The translations under genes were made by a program, and so were the position numbers. Positions 29,033 through 38,368 of a stretch of DNA of 50,334 nt are shown here, piece after piece. The notes below the pieces were generated by a model. It ran no database searches. It saw nothing but the letters and a program-made list of their open reading frames with translations, and was not told where the DNA came from. Source of the stretch: Balneolaceae bacterium UBA1514. GTDB lineage: Bacteria; Bacteroidota; Rhodothermia; Balneolales; Balneolaceae. Positions within the stretch are counted from its first letter, which is position 1. The number at the start of each line of letters is the position of its first letter. The stretch covers positions 1-50,334 of the forward strand of contig DCQQ01000035.1 of NCBI GenBank assembly GCA_002323515.1, read 5' to 3'.

Positions 29033-29782
29033 ATGAGCACTAACATGACCATTCATCTACGATATTGGAGACAAAGTGGCCCCACTGCAAAGGGATATTT
29101 TGAAGACAGAACCTTATCGAACGTAAACGAACATATGTCCTTCTTAGAAATGTTGGACGTGCTCAACGAAGAATTACAGCTAGAAGGTAAAGATCCGGTT
29201 GAGTTTGATTACGATTGCCGCGAGGGTATTTGTGGTTCGTGTAATCTGGTGATTAACGGGCAGGCACACGGACCTAAAAAAGGGACGGCTTGTTGTCAGT
29301 TACACATGAGAAACTACTTCGATGGAGATCATATCACGATTGAACCGCCTCGTGCTTCTGCCTTCCCGGTTATTAAAGATTTGGTGGTAGATCGTTCGGC
29401 TTTTGATCGTATTATCGAAGCAGGTGGCTATGTATCGGTTAAAACGGGTTCTGCTCAAGAAGCTAATGCTAGACCTATCCCGAAAAATGATGCTGACTTA
29501 GCCTTTGATTACGCCGCATGTATTGGTTGTGGAGCCTGTGTGGCAGCATGTCCAAATGCTTCTGCATCGCTGTTTACTAGTGCTAAGATTTCTCATCTAT
29601 CTCATCTACCGCAGGGCGATGTAGAGCGAAACAACCGAGTAGTGGCTATGGTAGAACAGATGGAAGAAGAAGGCTTTGGAGATTGCTCCAACTTCGGTGA
29701 ATGCGAAGCGGTTTGCCCGAAAGAAATATCCATAGCAGCCATAGCAGATATGCGGCGCGATTATGTCCGTGCGGTTTTATAA
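29033..29782 (+). CDS. sdhB: Succinate dehydrogenase iron-sulfur subunit
   Basis: Electron-transfer subunit with three iron-sulfur clusters (249 residues). The [2Fe-2S] ligands lie in CREGICGSC (Cys62, Cys67, Cys70) and ACC (Cys87/88). The [4Fe-4S] and [3Fe-4S] ligands lie in [13 protein letters not shown] (Cys163, Cys166, Cys169, Cys173) and [14 protein letters not shown] (Cys218, Cys224, Cys228). It is the last gene of sdhCAB. The next gene, ilvA, is convergent. Confidence 0.97.
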   Translation: MSTNMTIHLRYWRQSGPTAKGYFEDRTLSNVNEHMSFLEMLDVLNEELQLEGKDPVEFDYDCREGICGSCNLVINGQAHGPKKGTACCQLHMRNYFDGDHITIEPPRASAFPVIKDLVVDRSAFDRIIEAGGYVSVKTGSAQEANARPIPKNDADLAFDYAACIGCGACVAACPNASASLFTSAKISHLSHLPQGDVERNNRVVAMVEQMEEEGFGDCSNFGECEAVCPKEISIAAIADMRRDYVRAVL

Positions 29783-29809
29783 GGCTAAGCCCTAAGCACC
29801 AAACATGTA

Positions 29810-29827
29810 AAATAGAGTTTTCTATTT
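29810..29827. terminator. Short A/T-rich hairpin between sdhB and ilvA
   Basis: AAATAGA (29810-29816) and TCTATTT (29821-29827) pair perfectly around a GTTT loop, between convergent sdhB and ilvA. It could end transcription in either direction, but the stem is weak and has no clear U-run, so confidence is low. Confidence 0.3.
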
Positions 29828-29844
29828 CTCCCTCAACAAACGCA

Positions 29845-31143
29845 TTAGGCAATAAAGCGGAATAATTGTGGGTGATCGTTTACGTATTCGTAGCTGAGTT
29901 GCTTCGCATTCATCCGATCAATTAGTGGCTGAATGTCCTCTTTGTTTTTGAGCTCTAATCCAATGAGGGCAGGGCCTAAATCTTTGTTGGTTTTTTTCGA
30001 GTATTCGAAATAGGTAATGTCGTCATCTGGACCTAATACATCACCCAGAAATTCGCGAAGCGCACCGGCTCTTTGAGGGAAATCCACAATAAAGTAATGC
30101 TTAAGCCCTTCGTACATTAACGAACGCTCTTTAATTTCAGCAGTCCGCATAATGTCATTGTTACTACCACTTAATACGCATACAACATTCTCCCCTTTGA
30201 TTTGTTCCCTACAGTTATCAAGTGCAGTAATGGAGAGCGCTCCTGCGGGTTCAACCACTATGGCCTGTTCATTGTACAAATTTAGTATAGTTCCGCACAC
30301 TTTTCCCTCGGGTACTATAATGATTTGATCCAAAATTTTGGAACAAATTTCGAAGGTGAAATGTCCGACTTTTTTTACCGCAGCCCCATCAACAAATTTA
30401 TCGATTTCGTCAAGGGTGACAACTCTACCCGCTTCAATAGACTTTAACATTGCTGGCGCGCCTTCAGGTTCGACACCAATGATTTGGGTATGTGGGGAGT
30501 ATGCTTTAATATAACTTCCAATTCCAGCAGAAAGACCACCACCGCCAACAGGAGCTATGATATAATCGATTGGAAAATCGGCATCTTCCCAGAGTTCTTT
30601 TCCAACTGTACCCTGACCAGCAATGATTTTTGGATGATCAAAAGGGGGAATAAAGACTGCATTTGTTTCTTCGCAAAACTGTGTTGCACGAGCAAAAGCA
30701 TCATCAAAGGCATCGCCATCTAAGACCACATCAACAAACTCCCGGCCAAACATTTTTACCTGCTTTACTTTTTGTTCAGGAGTAGTGACCGGCATAAAAA
30801 TGGTCCCTTTAATGCCCTTCTTACAGCAGGCAAAAGCAACTCCTTGGGCGTGATTACCAGCACTTGCACAAACCACACCACGTTGCGTTTCTGCTTCCTG
30901 AAGAGATTGGATCATGTTGTATGCCCCTCTAATTTTGTAGGAGCGTACAATTTGAAGGTCCTCTCGTTTAAGCCAAATGTTGGCTTGATACTGCTCGGAT
31001 AATAATTCGTTATAAATCAATGGAGTTCGGTGAGCGATGCCTTCGAGCTTATGTGCAGCATTCTCAATATCCTGAATCGTTACACTCGATGAGGGTGTTT
31101 CGGGTTTAAGTATATCGATGTCGGATTGGTGTAGTGAACTCAA
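29845..31143 (-). CDS. ilvA: Threonine ammonia-lyase (threonine deaminase)
   Basis: PLP enzyme that makes 2-oxobutanoate from threonine, the entry to isoleucine synthesis (432 residues). The PLP lysine is Lys70 in SYKIRGAY. PVGGGGLSAGIGSY is the glycine-rich phosphate loop, and CVLSGSNND closes the active site. From about residue 350 (YFIVDFPQRAGALREFL) there is one ACT-like regulatory domain, so the enzyme has one rather than two such domains. It is the last gene of the minus-strand ilvD-ilvB-ilvN-ilvC-ilvA operon, 13 bases after ilvC, and is expected to be under the upstream attenuator. Confidence 0.95.
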   Translation of the reverse strand: MSSLHQSDIDILKPETPSSSVTIQDIENAAHKLEGIAHRTPLIYNELLSEQYQANIWLKREDLQIVRSYKIRGAYNMIQSLQEAETQRGVVCASAGNHAQGVAFACCKKGIKGTIFMPVTTPEQKVKQVKMFGREFVDVVLDGDAFDDAFARATQFCEETNAVFIPPFDHPKIIAGQGTVGKELWEDADFPIDYIIAPVGGGGLSAGIGSYIKAYSPHTQIIGVEPEGAPAMLKSIEAGRVVTLDEIDKFVDGAAVKKVGHFTFEICSKILDQIIIVPEGKVCGTILNLYNEQAIVVEPAGALSITALDNCREQIKGENVVCVLSGSNNDIMRTAEIKERSLMYEGLKHYFIVDFPQRAGALREFLGDVLGPDDDITYFEYSKKTNKDLGPALIGLELKNKEDIQPLIDRMNAKQLSYEYVNDHPQLFRFIA

Positions 31144-31156
31144 TGATTGGAACTAA

Positions 31157-32203
31157 TTAGTTATTCTCTGGGCGTAAAGTACGAACTGTTTTGCCGGCTT
31201 GCCACATTTCTGAATCGCGAAGCTCTGTAAGTTCGATTTCTAATTTTTCACGGTAATCGTCCTTGCTGTTAGAATCGATGGACTTTTGGGCTTCATTTCC
31301 AGCCGCAACCTCTTTATATAAATCTTCAAAAACAGGCTTTGTAGCATCTTTGAATTTTTTCCACCAATCTAAGGCCCCACGCTGGGCGGTAGTTGAACAA
31401 TTGGCGTACATCCAATCCATTCCATTTTCAGCTACCAAAGGCATGAGTGATTGAGTGAGCTCTTCTACGGTTTCGTTAAATGCTTCTGAAGGGCTATGAC
31501 CATTGGCACGAAGCACTTCGTACTGTGCCGCAAAAATACCTTGTATGGCTCCCATAAGTGTTCCTCTTTCCCCTGTTAAATCAGAATAGACTTCTTTTTT
31601 AAAAGTGGTTGGGAATAAATATCCTGAACCTACTCCTATACCTAATGCCACAACGCGTTCTTTTGCACGACCGGTACTGTCTTGGAAAATGGCAAAGCTC
31701 GAATTAAGACCGCGACCCTCTAAAAACATACGTCGTAGAGAGGTACCTGACCCCTTAGGTGCAACCAGAATGACATCCACATTATCCGGTGGGACAATTC
31801 CTGTCCGTTCATTAAAGGTAACTCCAAATCCATGTGAGAAATAGAGTGCTTTTCCAGGGCTTAGATTTTTTTTAACCGTTGGCCATACTGAAATCTGACC
31901 GGCATCGGAGAGTAAATATTGTAGAATGGTTCCTCTTTGGCACGCTTCTTCTAGTTCAAAGAGTGTTTCGCCAGGAACCCAACCATCTGCTGCTGCTTTA
32001 TCCCATGTTTTAGATCCTTTACGCTGACCAATAATAACGTTAAATCCGTTGTCTTTTAAATTAAGTGCCTGACCTGGTCCTTGGACTCCATAGCCTAAGA
32101 TGGCAATTGTTTCATCTTTGAGGGATTCAATTGCTTTGGCGAGTGGGAACTCTTCTCGTGTTACTACTTCTTCTTCTACTCCGCCGAAATTTAATAATGC
32201 CAT
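31157..32203 (-). CDS. ilvC: Ketol-acid reductoisomerase, class I, fungal-like
   Basis: NADPH-dependent isomerisation and reduction of acetolactate and acetohydroxybutyrate (348 residues). The nucleotide site reads AILGYGVQGPGQALNLKDNG. Active-site motifs VILVAPKGSGTSLRRMF, SDLTGERGTLMG and NGHSPSEAFNETVEE are all present. The wording of these motifs, with LYFSHGFGVTF and CSTTAQRGALDWW, resembles mitochondrial Ilv5 of fungi more than the enterobacterial enzyme. That form is known in Bacteroidota relatives. It sits 71 bases after ilvN. Confidence 0.96.
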   Translation of the reverse strand: MALLNFGGVEEEVVTREEFPLAKAIESLKDETIAILGYGVQGPGQALNLKDNGFNVIIGQRKGSKTWDKAAADGWVPGETLFELEEACQRGTILQYLLSDAGQISVWPTVKKNLSPGKALYFSHGFGVTFNERTGIVPPDNVDVILVAPKGSGTSLRRMFLEGRGLNSSFAIFQDSTGRAKERVVALGIGVGSGYLFPTTFKKEVYSDLTGERGTLMGAIQGIFAAQYEVLRANGHSPSEAFNETVEELTQSLMPLVAENGMDWMYANCSTTAQRGALDWWKKFKDATKPVFEDLYKEVAAGNEAQKSIDSNSKDDYREKLEIELTELRDSEMWQAGKTVRTLRPENN

Positions 32204-32274
32204 GATTATTTAGGTATTTAGTTAGTGAGTGAATAGGAATATACTATTTTATTGCTTGCTGTACATCCCTTGTG

Positions 32275-32817
32275 TTACAGACTGGGGCTATTAGTCTGCA
32301 GTAAGGCTTCTATTTCCTTACCAGGACCGAACTGTTGCCGCGCAACAGCAATTCTCCCGGAACGAACAAATTCTTTAATGCCGTAAGGCTCGAGTTCATC
32401 GAATAATGCTTTAGTTTCTCGTTTATATCCTGCTTTTTCTATGACGACAAATTCACGCTCGATGGTTAGGAATCGTGCGTTATGTTCGCGTACGATGCGT
32501 TCAATTTCAATTCCATTGGTTAGGGTTTCGGTAGCTATTTTGTATAAAGCTAGCTCTTGTTGAACCACTTCTTTTTTCTTGTAATAGTCCGCTTTTAGCA
32601 CTTCAACTTGCTTTTCAATTTGTTTTACTACTTTAATGACTTGTTCTTCGGTTTCAGTAACCGCGATAGTAAATCGGTGAATCCCCTCTATTTCGCTTTC
32701 CGAAGTGGTGAGGCTTTCCAGGTTAATTTTTCTTTTAGTAAAAATAGTTGTGATGCGATGTAGCAAACCAACCTGATTCTCGGTGTAAACGGTAATCGTA
32801 AATTCTTGTTTTTCCAT
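32275..32817 (-). CDS. ilvN: Acetolactate synthase small (regulatory) subunit
   Basis: Regulatory partner of IlvB, mediating valine feedback through an ACT domain (about 180 residues). I prefer ATG 32817 because the family begins EFTITVYTENQVGLLHRITT and a GGAG lies nine bases upstream. An in-frame ATG at 32832 would add five residues and is an alternative. The ACT domain is about residues 4-78 and the C-terminal ALS_ss domain follows. It lies directly after ilvB in the operon. Confidence 0.94.
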   Translation of the reverse strand: MEKQEFTITVYTENQVGLLHRITTIFTKRKINLESLTTSESEIEGIHRFTIAVTETEEQVIKVVKQIEKQVEVLKADYYKKKEVVQQELALYKIATETLTNGIEIERIVREHNARFLTIEREFVVIEKAGYKRETKALFDELEPYGIKEFVRSGRIAVARQQFGPGKEIEALLQTNSPSL

Positions 32818-32836
32818 ATCCAATATCTCCATCTGA

Positions 32837-34573
32837 TTAGTCTAATCTTATTTCTGCCACTCCGCTTCCCGAGGGAATCATGGGGAAAACATTATTTTCT
32901 TTGCCTACCATCACTTCCAAGAAATAAGCCCCGTCGGTTTCGATAAATTCTGTTAAGGCTTGATCAAGTTGATCACGATGAGTCACTTGGTTGGTGGGCA
33001 TTCGAAACCCTTTAGCCAAAAGTTGGAAATCTGGGTTAATCATTTCGGTCGAAGAATAGCGTTTGTCAAAAAAGAGCTGCTGCCATTGTCGTACCATGCC
33101 CAAGAATTCGTTGTTGAGCAGGAGCACTTTCACCTTCGCTTGTGTCTGATATACGGTAGCAAGTTCTTGAATGGTCATTTGTAATCCACCATCTCCCACC
33201 ACGCAGACCACGGTGCGGTTGGGTGCACCGAGAGCGGCACCAAGAGCAGCAGGAAGGCCAAAACCCATCGTTCCCAGACCTCCAGAGGTAATGTTGCTTT
33301 TGGATTGTACAAATTCAGCATATCGACAAGCCACCATTTGATGTTGCCCAACATCGGTCACAATGATGGCATCTCCTCCTGTTTTTTCATTAAGAATATG
33401 AATGACCTCGCCCATGGTTAATATATCTTTGGTGGGATGAAGCTCCTCTTGGATAACTTTTTCATGTTCTAGTCGGTCGCATTCAGCAAATTGTGCCACC
33501 CATTCACTTCTATCTTTTTTCTGCAACCTTTGAGTGAGAAGAGGCAGAGTTTTTTTAGCATTGCCCATGACGGGAATATGTGCGAATACATTCTTGTTGA
33601 TTTCAGCGGGATCAATTTCCAGATGGATAACCTTGGCTTGCTTTGCATATTTTTCCAAATCCCCTGTTACTCTGTCGTCAAATCGCATCCCTACCGCAAT
33701 GAGTACATCACATTCATTGGTAAGTAAATTAGGACCATAGTTGCCGTGCATTCCAAGCATACCTACATTGAGTGGATGGCTGGTTTCCATTGCTGATAGG
33801 CCAAGTATAGTCCATGCAGCTGGTAAATTACCCTGCTCAACGAAGATTTTGAATTCCTGTTCTGCCTCCGCTAAAATAATTCCTTGTCCAAACAACACGT
33901 AGGGTCGTTCAGCTTCATTGATGGCATTTGCGGCAGCTTCTATTTGGTCGATATCAATAGCAGGCTCTTCGCGGTAGCTTCGAATGGAGGAGCACTTTTC
34001 ATAGTGAAAATCTAGTTGTTGGAACTGAGCATCCTTGGTGATGTCGATAAGAACCGGGCCCGGACGGCCTGAGCGAGCAATATAAAAAGCCTTGGCGATG
34101 GCCAAGGGTATTTCTTCTGCTTTTGTGACCTGGTAGTTCCATTTTGTGACGGGCATAGATATCCCGATTACGTCGGTTTCTTGGAATGCGTCACTGCCAA
34201 GGAGATGTGATGGTACTTGTCCGGTGATACAAACTAATGGGGTGGAATCGATCTGTGCGTCGGCGATTCCGGTAATTAAATTGGTGGCTCCTGGACCTGA
34301 GGTGGCTAGACATACGCCGACCTTACCACTGGCTCGGGCGTAACCTTGTGCGGCGTGAATTGCTCCTTGTTCGTGGCGTGCTAAAACGTGGTGAAGGCGA
34401 TCTTGGTAGTCATAGAGTGCGTCGTAAACCGGCATAATTGCTCCACCGGGGTAACCGAATGCGATATCGACTCCTTCTTGGATTAGGGATTGGACTACAG
34501 CTTCTGCGCCCGTGATGGTGGTCTGGTGGGAGGGAGATTTGTTTTCTGTGGGTTGGAGGTCTATGCTAGCCAT
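32837..34573 (-). CDS. ilvB: Acetolactate synthase large subunit
   Basis: Thiamine-diphosphate enzyme that condenses pyruvate with pyruvate or 2-oxobutanoate (578 residues). The start of the fold AFGYPGGAIMPVYDALYD, the region ARHEQGAIHAAQGYARASG with the catalytic glutamate, and ATSGPGATNLITGIADA are intact. The ThDP-Mg site GDGGLQMTIQELATVYQTQ with NNEFLGMVRQWQQ is also complete. It is co-transcribed with ilvD (17-base gap) and ilvN. Confidence 0.97.
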   Translation of the reverse strand: MASIDLQPTENKSPSHQTTITGAEAVVQSLIQEGVDIAFGYPGGAIMPVYDALYDYQDRLHHVLARHEQGAIHAAQGYARASGKVGVCLATSGPGATNLITGIADAQIDSTPLVCITGQVPSHLLGSDAFQETDVIGISMPVTKWNYQVTKAEEIPLAIAKAFYIARSGRPGPVLIDITKDAQFQQLDFHYEKCSSIRSYREEPAIDIDQIEAAANAINEAERPYVLFGQGIILAEAEQEFKIFVEQGNLPAAWTILGLSAMETSHPLNVGMLGMHGNYGPNLLTNECDVLIAVGMRFDDRVTGDLEKYAKQAKVIHLEIDPAEINKNVFAHIPVMGNAKKTLPLLTQRLQKKDRSEWVAQFAECDRLEHEKVIQEELHPTKDILTMGEVIHILNEKTGGDAIIVTDVGQHQMVACRYAEFVQSKSNITSGGLGTMGFGLPAALGAALGAPNRTVVCVVGDGGLQMTIQELATVYQTQAKVKVLLLNNEFLGMVRQWQQLFFDKRYSSTEMINPDFQLLAKGFRMPTNQVTHRDQLDQALTEFIETDGAYFLEVMVGKENNVFPMIPSGSGVAEIRLD

Positions 34574-34590
34574 AATGTGTATGTATTCAA

Positions 34591-36273
34591 TTAAAATTCA
34601 TCTGTAGTGCAGCCCTTGGAGGCGGTAGATACGGTGTGTGCATATTTATACAATGCTCCGCTCCCAGCTTTAAGTGGGGGAGCTTGCCATGTATTTTTTC
34701 TTTTTTCCAATTCGGCATCGGATACATGAACTTGTATGATATTTGCCTCAGCGTCGATTTGGATTAGGTCTCCATCTTGGACCAGCCCAATGACTCCGCC
34801 CACTTGTGCCTCTGGGGTAATGTGTCCAACTACAAAGCCATGTGAGCCACCTGAAAAGCGCCCATCGGTGATGAGGGCGACCTCTTTTCCTAAGCCAGCG
34901 CCCATGATAGCAGAGGTAGGTTTTAACATTTCTGGCATGCCAGGTCCTCCTTTAGGACCCACGTATCGTATCACAATTACATCTCCTTTTTGTACAACTC
35001 CTGAGCTGATACCTTCGTTGGCTTCCTCTTCAGAGTTAAATACTCGGGCTGGGCCAGCAAAACGAAGCCCTTCTTTGCCGGTTATTTTAGCCACGGCGCC
35101 CTCTGAGGCTAAGTTCCCGTAAAGTATTTGAATATGTCCGGTTGATTTAATGGGTTCATGTATGGGGAACACGACTTTTTGTGTTTCAAAGTTTAAGACA
35201 GCAACGTCTGCAAGGTTTTCAGCTAAACTTGCCCCTGTTATGGTCTTCTGGTCACCATGAAGGATCCCATCAACCAGCATTGTTTTCAATACTGCGGGGA
35301 TACCCCCAGCTTTGTGAAGATCTTCCATTACGTAACTGCCACTTGGTTTTAAATCAGCAATAAAGGGAGTAGTGTCACTTATGTGCTGCATATCGGAAAG
35401 TTCAAACTCAATGTCAGCGGTGCGAGCAATTGCTAAAAGATGGAGTACCGCATTGGTCGAGCCTCCTAATAAGGTGATGAGTCTAAATGCATTTTCTAGT
35501 GACTTCTTAGTAACAATATCTCTGGGTTTTAGGTCTAATTCGAGTAGTTTTAACATACTCTTACCAGCCTCTTCGCATTCTATGACTTTTTCGGCACTGT
35601 TGGCAGGATTGGAGGAATTGTACGGAAGAGTCATCCCCATTGCTTCAATGGCACTAGCCATGGTATTGGCCGTGTACATACCGCCACAGGCGCCTGGTCC
35701 TGGACATGCATGCTTGACAATATCTTTAAAGGTAGCGTCATCAATGGCCCCTGACACTTTTTGTCCCCATGCCTCAAAGGCAGAAACCACATCCAACTTT
35801 TGTCCATTGTAATATCCAGGGGCAATGGTGCCTCCATAGACCATAATGCTGGGACGGTTAACTCGTAGCATGGCCATTAAGGCTCCTGGCATATTCTTAT
35901 CGCACCCGACTATAGCAACCATCGCATCGTAACTCATGCCGGTCACCACCGACTCTATCGAATCGGCTATTAAGTCCCGTGAAGGTAATGAGTATCGCAT
36001 TCCTGCTGTTCCCATGGAAATCCCATCTGAAATACCAATGGTATTGAATATGAGGCCATTAAGTCCTGCGTGCGTTACACCACGTTTTACATGAAAAGCT
36101 AAGTCATTTAAATGCATGTTGCATGGATTACCCTCAAAACCAGTACTAGCAACGCCAACAAATGCTTTATTTAAGTCCGATTCATCTAAACCGATGGCAT
36201 GTAACATGGCTTGTGCAGCAGGTTGAGATCCATCCTGAGTTATTTGCTTGGAGTGTTTATTAAGTTCTTTCAT
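34591..36273 (-). CDS. ilvD: Dihydroxy-acid dehydratase
   Basis: Iron-sulfur dehydratase of branched-chain amino acid synthesis (560 residues). Cluster cysteines occur in [27 protein letters not shown] and [16 protein letters not shown]. The C-terminal [20 protein letters not shown] is also present. It is the first gene of the ilv operon. The leader and attenuator start about 130 bases upstream of its start codon. Confidence 0.97.
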   Translation of the reverse strand: MKELNKHSKQITQDGSQPAAQAMLHAIGLDESDLNKAFVGVASTGFEGNPCNMHLNDLAFHVKRGVTHAGLNGLIFNTIGISDGISMGTAGMRYSLPSRDLIADSIESVVTGMSYDAMVAIVGCDKNMPGALMAMLRVNRPSIMVYGGTIAPGYYNGQKLDVVSAFEAWGQKVSGAIDDATFKDIVKHACPGPGACGGMYTANTMASAIEAMGMTLPYNSSNPANSAEKVIECEEAGKSMLKLLELDLKPRDIVTKKSLENAFRLITLLGGSTNAVLHLLAIARTADIEFELSDMQHISDTTPFIADLKPSGSYVMEDLHKAGGIPAVLKTMLVDGILHGDQKTITGASLAENLADVAVLNFETQKVVFPIHEPIKSTGHIQILYGNLASEGAVAKITGKEGLRFAGPARVFNSEEEANEGISSGVVQKGDVIVIRYVGPKGGPGMPEMLKPTSAIMGAGLGKEVALITDGRFSGGSHGFVVGHITPEAQVGGVIGLVQDGDLIQIDAEANIIQVHVSDAELEKRKNTWQAPPLKAGSGALYKYAHTVSTASKGCTTDEF

Positions 36274-36402
36274 GAAATGAGATACGTGATGCCTTATTCG
36301 TTAGCGTACAAACTAGAACTATACATTAATGTCCGAGTGATCGTTGTATTAGAGTCCGATTAATCTTTGTGTCAAATCTTTGATAAAGCACCTTATACCA
36401 GC

Positions 36403-36438
36403 AAAAAAAAAGCCTTCCTGATTGTTTGAGGAAGGCTT
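36403..36438 (-). terminator. Intrinsic terminator of the ilv leader
   Basis: A perfect ten-base-pair stem, AAGCCTTCCT (36410-36419) with AGGAAGGCTT (36429-36438), nine-base loop, followed on the minus strand by a run of uridines from the A-run at 36403-36411. It points toward ilvD, so it stops transcription in the leader. It could also be a plain terminator of the upstream repeat-protein gene, but the competing pairings and leader peptide argue for attenuation. Confidence 0.9.
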
Positions 36439-36476
36439 GTAGTGCATTATGTTGGTAACATGCGAACAACGCTTCC

Positions 36477-36536
36477 TCATCGTTTTTGAACGATGACCTC
36501 TACTATAATAACGATGATGTCGCGTTGTTGTATCAA
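36477..36536 (-). CDS. Ile/Val-rich leader peptide of the ilv attenuator
   Basis: A 19-codon reading frame on the minus strand, MIQQRDIIVIIVEVIVQKR, with six isoleucine and four valine codons out of nineteen, ending in TGA. The run IIVIIVEVIV is nearly all branched-chain residues; no leucine codon occurs, which fits an operon for Ile and Val. The start would be TTG at 36536, with no clear ribosome-binding site and no in-frame ATG after an upstream TAG. The start codon is therefore uncertain although the peptide pattern is not. It precedes the terminator and ilvD. Confidence 0.78.
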   Translation of the reverse strand: MIQQRDIIVIIVEVIVQKR

Positions 36537-36637
36537 AAGACCACTGATTGTTTGATACTAAAGAACGAGCTATCTCTGTAAAATTGCAATAACTGTAGGG
36601 TATAAACTTTGGCTATAAATGGAATGGCCAAAAGGAG

Positions 36638-38185
36638 TTAATGCAGCTTGCGTAGTTGAAATTTACGTCTAATAACCTCTTGTATGGTCATATTCTGGAT
36701 TTTTGAATCGAGCCATGATATGATGTCCAAATACAAAAAAGCTCTTTTTTGATACGGCTTTTTCTGAAGCTCAATGAGTTTGGAGTGGAGTTTCTTGAAT
36801 TTTCTAGCTAATTGATCCTCATTGGTTTGAGGTAAATTACGTAGAAACAGTAACACCTCTTCTTGTACAGAATTGAGATCATTCATACGTCGTAAAAACC
36901 GATAGGTACTTCGGACTTGATACTGAACCAATTGTTCATTGCCTAGTTCAATGTGAGCGATAAGGGTTAAAATGCGGGCAAAGCAATGCAGATCTTCTCG
37001 AAGATGGGGATCTGGATACTGAATAATGTGTGCGCAATGCTCAATGGTCTTTTGCAAATTACCTGCACCGAAATACAAACAGGCTATTTTATAGTGAAAC
37101 ACCAATATGCGATGGGAATCGATTCGATAGCTCCATTTTTGCATTTGTGCTGAAAGTTCTGGGATAATAGTTATCCCTTTTTCAAATTCACCATTCATGA
37201 AAAAATGGTTGATTTGTGAGGTGTAATAGTATTGCCAACCTAAAGTTTCAAGGTTTGTGTTGCTACGAGAAGGTGGATCTACCAGAAACTCTTTGAGTTT
37301 TTTCATTTCCTCTTCATGACGATCGTAATGCCCCACAATGAATAAGGCCTCAAGAAGGACATGCACCCCCTTTAGATACCAAATTGGATCGGCTTGAAGC
37401 ATATTGGGGTGGAGGCGAAAGTGATCGACCCACTTCTGAGCATGGCGATACTGTAAAAGAAAATCCTGAACAATTAGGCTATACCAAGCATGGGATACGT
37501 GAAGATAATGCTGCTCGTAAAACCCTATTTTTTCATGTCTAAGGGAGGACAGAGCTTGTTCAAAAAAAGCGTGTATTCGCTGATAATCTGCCTCATTACG
37601 GACATGACCTGTTTTTATGTACAAGCTATATAAACGCAGGGCTAGATTAGAAAGTTGATGATACTGTTGCTCGGACTGTAGTACTTCTTTGGTTTGTTCG
37701 ATCAAATCATCAGCGCGATGGTCAAAACTTCGAGTGATGTACTGCGACTCGATGAGTTTTTCAAAACCAAGAATCTCAGAGCCCAGGGGGACCCTATGAT
37801 GCTCATGAGCCACTAATTTGGCTTTATCGAGAATTTTTAGGCTTTGCTTGTAAAGCCCTTTGTCATATAAGATACGTGCGTAATCGATTTGTTCCCGTAG
37901 TTGTATATCGATATTATGATTGGTGTAGTTCAATCGCAACGAGGTGAGTAACTGGCGGTATAAATGAGCTTTAAGATTGGAGAGTTGAGTTTTTTTTATT
38001 TCATCTAATTTATGAATAAGAAGCTCTTCGCTGTATTCTTTTGATTTATCTATGGCGTCGAAGAGTTGTATAAATTTCGCTTCCTCGGAGCTATTGCGCA
38101 TGGCATAGATCTTGAAACTGCGTTTTTCTGCTTTACTTAGCGAGCGTATAAGTTGAAATAAATAATCGTTTGGCTGGTTGGCCAT
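36638..38185 (-). CDS. Helical repeat (TPR-like) protein, unknown function
   Basis: A 515-residue soluble protein, alpha-helical throughout, with TPR-like helix pairs. Examples are LYDKGLYKQSLKILDKAKLV at about 111-130 and YFGAGNLQKTIEHCAHIIQY at about 375-395. It starts with LFQLIRSLSKAEKRSFKIYA, an opening I associate with widespread Bacteroidota proteins of unknown role. No signal peptide or catalytic motif is seen. It sits between the ilv leader and the divergent leu operon, so it could be a bystander or have a link to amino-acid supply. The gene ends about 100 bases before the leader peptide, with room for a promoter there, but I cannot point to a convincing one. Confidence 0.75.
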   Translation of the reverse strand: MANQPNDYLFQLIRSLSKAEKRSFKIYAMRNSSEEAKFIQLFDAIDKSKEYSEELLIHKLDEIKKTQLSNLKAHLYRQLLTSLRLNYTNHNIDIQLREQIDYARILYDKGLYKQSLKILDKAKLVAHEHHRVPLGSEILGFEKLIESQYITRSFDHRADDLIEQTKEVLQSEQQYHQLSNLALRLYSLYIKTGHVRNEADYQRIHAFFEQALSSLRHEKIGFYEQHYLHVSHAWYSLIVQDFLLQYRHAQKWVDHFRLHPNMLQADPIWYLKGVHVLLEALFIVGHYDRHEEEMKKLKEFLVDPPSRSNTNLETLGWQYYYTSQINHFFMNGEFEKGITIIPELSAQMQKWSYRIDSHRILVFHYKIACLYFGAGNLQKTIEHCAHIIQYPDPHLREDLHCFARILTLIAHIELGNEQLVQYQVRSTYRFLRRMNDLNSVQEEVLLFLRNLPQTNEDQLARKFKKLHSKLIELQKKPYQKRAFLYLDIISWLDSKIQNMTIQEVIRRKFQLRKLH

Positions 38186-38285
38186 TGTAGTAAAAAAACA
38201 GTTTCTGTTGGTCTATAGTCAGGCTTAATAATTACTTATGCTGAATTCAAAGGCCCTATCATAGTCTTGGATGTTGTAATATAGT

Positions 38286-38354
38286 ATGAATTCGGTTTCT
38301 ATACTTCTTTATAGTCGCTTTATTACCCGTTATATTCGCTCTAATAACAACTAA
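38286..38354 (+). CDS. Short reading frame upstream of leuA, possible leader peptide
   Basis: A 22-codon ATG frame ([18 protein letters not shown]...NNN) ending 14 bases before leuA. It holds two adjacent leucine codons (CTT CTT) and three isoleucine codons. I find no terminator hairpin between it and leuA. If it works as a leader it would act on translation of leuA rather than through classical attenuation. The codon pattern is not striking enough to be sure it is translated. Confidence 0.3.
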   Translation: MNSVSILLYSRFITRYIRSNNN

Positions 38355-38368
38355 GCAAACACCGTATA

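Larger units (their letters stand above)
36403..36536 (-). promoter_or_regulatory. ilv operon transcription attenuator (amino-acid attenuation)
   Basis: On the minus strand, reading toward ilvD, three competing structures can be drawn. Outer 1:2 stem: AACAACGC (36522-36529) with GCGTTGTT (36465-36472), plus a hairpin TCATCGTT/AACGATGA (36477-36496) inside it. Antiterminator 2:3: TGAGGAAG (36472-36479) with CTTCCTCA (36427-36434). Terminator 3:4: AAGCCTTCCT/AGGAAGGCTT plus a U-run. The leader peptide codons fill segment 1 and its stop codon (36477-36479) lies in segment 2. A ribosome stalled at Ile/Val codons would leave segment 2 free to form the antiterminator. A ribosome reaching the stop would cover segment 2 and allow termination. 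This is the classical design of enterobacterial ilv operons. Confidence 0.88.

Noticed and set aside
34736..35122. A long open frame antisense to ilvD as a gene
   Set aside because: It lies fully inside ilvD, has a Ser/Thr/Pro-rich composition typical of a shadow frame, and shows no family features.
36403..36438. The strong hairpin as merely the terminator of the upstream repeat-protein gene
   Set aside because: It lies about 200 bases past that gene, directly after an Ile/Val-rich leader frame, and has a perfect competing antiterminator partner. Simple termination does not explain these.
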